A program made the translations under genes and the position numbers. From Akebia trifoliata (lineage: Eukaryota > Streptophyta > Magnoliopsida > Ranunculales > Lardizabalaceae), in NCBI GenBank assembly GCA_017979445.1, contig CM030719.1, positions 28,167,317 to 28,231,316 on the forward strand: a stretch of 64,000 nt of DNA, given 5' to 3'. The notes under the pieces are model-generated. The model ran no database searches. It was not told the DNA's origin and was given only the letters and a program-made list of their open reading frames with translations. Shown piece after piece: positions 59,001-64,000 of this stretch (position 1 is the first letter of the stretch; each line of letters opens with the position of its first letter).

Positions 59001-59125
59001 AGATCAAGAAGACAGAATTGTTACGATACCTTTTCAATGGGAAGAGTAATGCAAGCTGTGATAATGGCCGCCACGAGGAGGAGAAGAAGAGAGATCCTCA
59101 TGATGGAACCCCAAGTGACCGCCAT
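53093..59125 (-). CDS. VTT-domain membrane protein (TVP38/TMEM64, SNARE-associated Golgi family), nine exons
   Basis: On the minus strand exons 59125-59030, 58254-58193, 57274-57220, 56709-56611, 56417-56331, 55521-55405, 54194-54102, 53851-53821 and 53280-53093 join in frame to 275 aa. A membrane segment at about 11-29 is followed by the VTT/DedA core: AVPASILTLGGGYLFGLPVG, DSIGATIGATAAFLLGR, KLKDYPQF, RSGFK (129-133) and the hallmark RLVPLLPFNMLNYLLSVTP (from R139), then ASWLGMMPITLALVYVGTTL and a last membrane segment near 204-222. The C-terminal tail is acidic and Pro-rich and ends VHHH. Relatives sit in Golgi, ER or plastid membranes and several act as lipid scramblases or transporters; the role of the plant members is poorly defined. 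The start is the first in-frame ATG after an upstream stop. Confidence 0.94.
54430..55390. repeat. Tandem duplication in VTT intron 6
   Basis: A unit of about 235 bp, from GTTGAAAATGGATGAATCAC to ATCACTGAAATAATGGA, occurs twice in direct orientation. Copy 1 (about 54439-54503 plus 54941-55135) is split by a LINE. Copy 2 (about 55135-55381) is intact and ends beside exon 6 (55405). Copies differ by point changes and GA-repeat length. Confidence 0.9.
54504..54940 (-). mobile_element. 5'-truncated LINE in VTT intron 6
   Basis: On the minus strand the insert codes for a zf-RVT-like C-terminus of LINE ORF2 (CYCWGVWKERNNRVFNNK) at about 54606-54806 and ends TATATTATACTT plus a poly(A) tail (T tract on the plus strand at 54504-54518). 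A duplication CTCCATATCTT flanks it (54495 onward and 54941-54951). Length is 437 bp. Confidence 0.88.
56045..56072 (+). repeat. AT microsatellite in VTT intron 5
   Basis: Uninterrupted TA dinucleotides between the exons at 56331-56417 and 55405-55521. Confidence 0.95.
58560..58960. repeat. Direct repeats in VTT intron 1
   Basis: The block CATCAAGGACGCAAA...ACGAGGTCCAGAAATCATAT...AATTCAGCTTATAGAG...AACTTTCCAACAACCCATTG recurs three times between about 58490 and 58960 with a period near 180 bp. Confidence 0.8.
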
Positions 59126-59275
59126 TGATAACCTTCGACGCCAAGGCCTGCACTCTTCTTCGTCGTCCTCAGCTATCGATTGCTTTAACGACAATCTCGC
59201 TCTCAACCCTCCAAGGTTTGCCAGATTTTATTTTATTTTAGTTCACTTTCTTCCAAAGTTGCATCACAATTAATA
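59126..59275. promoter_or_regulatory. Possible bidirectional promoter
   Basis: Only 150 bp separate the VTT start codon (minus, 59125) from an ATG on the plus strand (59276). If both are real starts, their leaders and core promoters must overlap here. No clear TATA box is seen on either strand. Confidence 0.35.
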
Positions 59276-59362
59276 ATGGAGCCTCTTTCATCTTCCGAGT
59301 CGTGTATTAAGGAAGATATTGATGGGGACGCGACTCATCAAAATTCTGATAAAAGTCCACTT
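59276..59362 (+). other. Candidate first coding exon of an unidentified gene
   Basis: ATG at 59276 opens MEPLSSSESCIKEDIDGDAT and continues to a good donor (CACTTG|gtatgtatg) near 59362. The peptide is Ser/Asp/Glu-rich, as many plant N-termini are. No second exon was recognised in the following 4.6 kb, so the rest may lie beyond the window or the call may be wrong. Confidence 0.3.
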
Positions 59363-59375
59363 GGTATGTATGTAT

Positions 59376-59720
59376 TTAGGCCCAATTATTTGGGCTTTTT
59401 TATGGTCTACTACATCATGGATCACAAAATTTGACCCAGAAGTATAAATAGTAATAATAATAATAAAAGAAATTTCTAGGGCTTGTTATTTTGATTCGTT
59501 ATATGGCTCAGCCCAAAACAATTAAAATTTAGGGCCTTGTATTTGAGCCAGTAAAATTAGGGTATGTATGTTTTAAGGCCCAATTATTTGGGCTTTTTAT
59601 GGTCGACTAATGATGGATCATAAAATTTGACCCAGAAGTTTAAAAAAAAAAAAAAAGAAATTTCTAGAGGTTGTGTTATTTTGATTCGTTAATATGGCCC
59701 AGCCCAAAAAATTTAAAATT
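59376..59720. repeat. Two diverged direct repeats of about 200 bp
   Basis: GGCCCAATTATTTGGGCTTTTTATGG and the following AAATTTGACCCAGAAGT, AGAAATTTCTAG, ATGGC(T/C)CAGCCCAAAA and TTTAGGGCCTTGTATTTGAGCC blocks occur twice, starting near 59378 and 59577. Confidence 0.85.
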
Positions 59721-59739
59721 TAGGGCCTTGTATTTGAGC

Positions 59740-61390
59740 CTGTAAAATTGGGGTTGGGTTCAAAAATTTGAGCCTGTTAAATTCAGATTGGGCAAAAGAC
59801 TAACACCGTAGGGCCCAACTTAACCTCTAAGTACACATTAGATATGTAAGTTATATATGAAAAATACTTTAATTACTTACTTAGTAAGATTTTAAGTCTT
59901 ACTTAAGGGTCATTTTGCTCCAGAGTTCAGATCGGACACTAAAAATGCATGGGTTGGGGATCAACCGGCGCCCAAACCAAACTTGCCCAACACAACCTTG
60001 GGCATGAAATGCTCAACCCGAACCCTTGCCAAGTCAGGTTGTTTGGGTTAATGCATTCCTCTTTAATACTAGGTAATTTAGTATTTTATTAAGCCTAAGC
60101 CCATCTCATTGTAAAGATCAGATCATTTGTAAGAAGAACAAAAAAAAAAAAAAGGTGAGGAATTTTTTCACCATTTGCTTATGGGTATCACAAGTTCAAT
60201 CCAAAGCCCACCGGCTCAAAATAAGTCCACTAGAGCCCAATAGAGTTCATTGTCAATGATCGAGCTTGCAAATGAGACGACATAAATTGAACCCATTTAT
60301 CCGTCCATTGTAGACTCTTTTGTTGTTTAATCACTCTCAGATTAAAATCCGTCAAGTTTCAATCTAGCCTAAACCAACAATTGGCCCAATCAATGTCCAT
60401 CCAAGTTGAGTGTATCGCCCTCCTCTTCTACACACAAGGACATATTGTCAATTATCTCTCTCAGAAACAATCAAAAGGTAGTCTTCTTTCTAGTCAATAA
60501 CATGCAATTGGCATCACTATTCATCAACAAACAAATGGTTATCTCTGACTAGAACGATAGACAATTTTGACCATACATCAACAATTTAGTCATTGAAGAA
60601 ATGATTGTTCATATCGAATGCAATCAATCACACATTCCTTATTCAAAGGAACATGTGATTACGAGGGATGTTAAGAGTATATTAGAGGAATAATATGCAG
60701 TAATTTATTAAGGTGTATTGAGATATACCGAATTATATTACTGTTGTAGTTACAATAGTTATGCGGTTATGTTAACCGAATTATGTAACCATTGACTATT
60801 AATAAAATGCTCACCAAAGATCATTAATTTGTCTGTGTTATCCACTTTATTTCAAAATCTCTAATTTGTTCAGTAGTTATAAAAGTCTATCAATGAGGAA
60901 AGAAAATAAAGTTTGAGGTGTATTGTTGAAATAGCTGTAGAAGAAAAAAGACAATAAAGTTGAAAGAGTATTCTTAGAAAAGGAGGAGAGAAGGGAAATA
61001 AAATTGAAATTGTTCTTTGAGATGTGCTTGAAATTGAGCTTGAACCGCTCTTTTTTGGGAATTAAATTTTGGGTTATCCGTAATGTTTTATTATATAGAT
61101 TTATGATTTTATAACCAAAAAATAATTAAAATACATCATAAAGTAATAAATTTACGCACATCATTAATCATTTTTCAATTGAATCTCTATGTCAATGAGA
61201 AGCATAGTTACAAACTTTTTTAAAATTTTCCAAAAAATTGTAAAAGTTCTTCAATAAGGTACTACTTGACTAAATCGGCATATTAATGAACACCTTATCG
61301 ATCATTTTACTCTTCACCTTCACAATTTTATTTTCTTCGACATATAAATCTAAAATCAAGATAGATATTCTAGAAGTGAATGACAAGCAA
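59740..61390. other. Intergenic DNA, decayed repeats
   Basis: CAACCC/GGGTTGGG-rich repeat sequence at about 59750-60060, then AT-rich DNA. No conserved exon was recognised. Confidence 0.45.
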
Positions 61391-61394
61391 GGTG

Positions 61395-62275
61395 CTTTTT
61401 GAAATCAAAATAATTGTTTATTGAGATTTCAGTTTTTAACTCAAGTGACCAACCAAAAAGGAGCTAGAATCAGAAGCAACTTGGCATCGGAAGATTCGTC
61501 AATGAACATGTTAAATATGTTTGTCCCCCAAAAAATTTTACATCTCCCAAACAGTCCCCAATTTATTTCTTCTGTTTTTTTTTTAATTTTTTTATTTTTT
61601 ACTTCATAGATCATACAAGCAAGTGAACAATCCACTTTAGTCCCACGACAATCTTATAGATCTCCACCCCCAATTTATTTCTTACTATAATTGATACAAA
61701 CATGAGGGGAAAAAAATGATTTTTAGGACCCCAATTTTGATTTTCCTCCAAATACAATTGATCTAGCTGTAGTAGTGAATCGAGAAGATCGAATGCTACA
61801 TCTTTCTTCTATACTCTCTCTCTCCTCATCAAGGGCGAATAGTAGGTCGAAGGGAATCAAAGGTTAGGCTGACTAATATAGCTACCCCTATAACAATTTA
61901 TTAAATGAACAAATTGAATCAATAATTTAAGGCACTTTCGAAATTGAAATAATAGTTTGAAAATCTCTAGAATCATAAGCGATATTTGGCTTCGGAAGAT
62001 TTCTTAACCATGTTAAAGATGGTCTCTGCCCTCCCAATTTTTTATATTTCCTAAAATTAATTTAAGCACCCAATTTTGATACTCTCAGGCCCCCCCCCAC
62101 AAATATACAAATCTATCTAATATAGTACATCAAGAGAATCGAAAGATAGATCTTCCTTTATGGAGTGAAAGTTACCTCTCATCATGCATGGTCTCCTCCA
62201 TCAAAGGGTGACAACTAAGTTGATGGGAACCAAAGGTTTGGCTGATTACTATAACTATCCCTACAACAAGTTATT
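61395..62275. repeat. Old, diverged tandem duplication
   Basis: Segments from about 61395 and about 61925 share blocks in the same order: TTGAAATCAAAATAATTG-like, AGAATCA(G/T)AAGC, TTGGC(A/T)TCGGAAGATT, CATGTTAAA, GAATCGA, AATCAAAGGTTAGGCTGACT-like and CTACCCCTATAACAA-like. Indels are common. No reading frame is shared. Confidence 0.6.
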
Positions 62276-62279
62276 CGAA

Positions 62280-63196
62280 TCTCAGCAAAATATAATAGGA
62301 CCATAATAATAAAAAAAACTAATGTGCTTCGACCACTAGAAGAAAACAGCATTTAGCACTATGGCCTCACAACATCCTGCCCACTATTTATTTACCCTCC
62401 CATCATCTTCAATGGTTCTATAAGATTTGCGAATCAATTTTCACCTCTTTTTCTTGTGACAGAAACTTCATCTCCAAAAATTTCACTATAACTAAGATTT
62501 GCAAATTTTTTTCTGGATTCTCATAATGTTGGTTTTGACCATGTGAAACACACACACAAAAAAAAAAAGTTAAAAAAGCCATGAATGAAGGGCTTTCTCT
62601 TGGCTCAAAGACGCATCGTTAAAAGATTATTGCACCGGGTACTACTCTTGGATTGAAAAGATAAGCTTATATGAATAAAATCAAAAGAAGTTTTATGGGC
62701 CCAAATGAAAAATTGATCCCTCAATTATGTTGCCTCAACTTTTATCAAGTTTATGAAAATGTTTTGATGACCTCAGAGGGGTAATTAAATTTCAATAATC
62801 TCACACTCCAAGAAGGCCATGTGGGACACTCTTTCAGACTCACCAATACCACCATTACGTGACCACTCCTTGAGGGATCTATACCTACCAAGAATCAGTT
62901 TGATTGATGGTTTTCAAGCACATGATGACAATCTTTAATCTGTTGGCTAAAATTCATCAAATAGGTTGATTATTATGTGTAGGCCAACCTAACACACCAA
63001 ATAAAAATATGTATTTCACAGATTAATTTTTTGAATTCCAAGTGTGGAATTATTATTAGCTTTGGAGTAAGAATTAATATTTAAGTGATTTAGACATACC
63101 CCTCCACGTTTTGCTCAATAATAAAAATACCATAGTGTTTTCAAATGATGACTGCCCCCCCCAACCCTAATCTACTTCTTTTGGAGATTAATATAA
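62280..63196. other. Intergenic DNA, no gene recognised
   Basis: No conserved exon or clear repeat was found. Confidence 0.45.
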
Positions 63197-63349
63197 AGAG
63201 TCGTGCTGGAGTGACCTCAAGATTGTACCTCATATTACACACCCTGACGTGAAAACGTGTAGGAACTTCAAAAAGCATCTATGGTTCCTACACACTTTCA
63301 CTTCAAGATGTGTGATATGAGGTACAATCTTGAGGTCATTTCATTATTC
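63197..63349. mobile_element. AGAGTCGTG-family MITE, intact reference copy
   Basis: A 153-bp hairpin starts AGAGTCGTGCTGGAGTGACC and ends GAGGTCATTTCATTATTC. A perfect 8-bp duplication TAATATAA flanks it (63189-63196 and 63350-63357). Arms with CCTCAAGATTGTACCTCAT pair almost perfectly. It is the closest relative of the interrupted element at 4240-4701. Confidence 0.9.
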
Positions 63350-63399
63350 TAATATAAATGACCTCAATAATCTCATCTTAAAAATCTAGCTATAAACAT

Positions 63400-64000
63400 T
63401 TAGGATATAAAAGATAAAAACCTCGACAAGAAGGATTTTTGGAGAAGTAGAAGGATGATTTTTTTGCTAGAAAACTCAAGGGTTTGTACAAGACATGGAA
63501 GATACCGAGGTTGAATTCATTGAAATCAAATTTCAAAACACAAAAACAAGATAGGATTTTTGGGTAGAAAAATCCGGGGTTTTCTACAAGACGTGAAGAT
63601 GAAGCTGAATAGGTTAAGAATAGTTTATTCTAGATGTTAACAGCTCAAAGATGATTTTCTAAGAGAAATCAAGGGATTTTTTACTAGAAGTTTACGATGA
63701 GAGCATTAAGGTCATTTACATTAATCTCTCGGAGAAAGCTAACCTATGTCAAGGGAGACATATCATCAATTTGAAAACACACGAGGTATCTCTAATATTG
63801 ACCATAGTGTCGAGGGGTATGTCTAAAATCACTCTTATTAATTTTTTGTAAAGATATGTTTTTGGATGTGAAAGGTTGATACTTTTTTTTTTTTTTAAAG
63901 GTGTTATTCCTCCTCTCCTAATGATAAGATGTACGTCGTTGCTGGACTAAAGACAGTGGTTAAGATAACTTTTTTGATTATGGAACTCCCCTTTTTATCT
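63400..64000. other. Intergenic DNA with diverged short direct repeats
   Basis: Blocks such as GGATTTTTGG, GAAAACTCAAGGGTTTGTACAAGAC-like and GAAAATCCGGGGTTTTCTACAAGAC-like recur at about 63435, 63555 and 63650. No gene is recognised up to the window end. Confidence 0.4.

Overview
This is a stretch of nuclear DNA from a flowering plant. It is AT-rich, its genes are split by introns with GT-AG borders, and the spaces between them are packed with small non-autonomous transposons. The stomatal regulator MUTE, a BAHD acyltransferase and a 7S-globulin-type protease relic all point to an angiosperm. I cannot name the species from the sequence alone.

Five intact genes can be assembled exon by exon. 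(1) 9421-11386 (+) is a two-exon BAHD acyltransferase of 456 aa. (2) 26.9-33.7 kb (+) is a small dual-specificity protein phosphatase of the DsPTP1 type, 195 aa, with a leader intron. (3) 38628-41959 (+) is the orthologue of the stomatal bHLH factor MUTE, 182 aa in three exons. Its first exon codes for only 32 residues and is easily missed. (4) 46821-50435 (+) is a 359-aa bHLH protein of the UNE12/LRL group (subfamily XI) whose DNA-contacting basic region has lost the His and Glu that read E-boxes. (5) 53093-59125 (-) is a nine-exon VTT/DedA-type membrane protein (TVP38/TMEM64 family), 275 aa. A possible first exon of another gene lies head-to-head with it at 59276 (+).

Two dead genes are present. 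A partial copy of the BAHD gene (intron plus exon 2) lies at about 17.44-18.96 kb, and a 7S-globulin/TAXi-type aspartic protease that has lost most of its N-terminal domain lies at 24149-24958.

The rest is mostly mobile DNA, and many elements can be delimited by target-site duplications (TSDs). There is a large family of 150-230 bp near-palindromic MITEs ending AGAGTCGTG with 8-bp TSDs. There are longer hAT-like elements starting TAGGGGTG, also with 8-bp TSDs, and two CACTA-like MITEs with 3-bp TSDs, one nested inside an AGAGTCGTG MITE. A Tourist/Harbinger MITE has a TAA TSD. Two loci hold a miniature LTR retrotransposon (SMART/TRIM type) with 125-128 bp LTRs and a Met-initiator primer site. 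There are also tRNA-derived SINEs, a retroposed tRNA-like sequence, LINE tails and a long-armed foldback. Several lie in introns: MUTE intron 1 carries three, the phosphatase introns at least three, the bHLH last intron one, and VTT intron 7 a LINE within a tandem duplication. No CRISPR array, rRNA or intact tRNA gene was found. I see no co-functioning gene cluster; neighbouring genes have unrelated roles, as usual in a plant chromosome.
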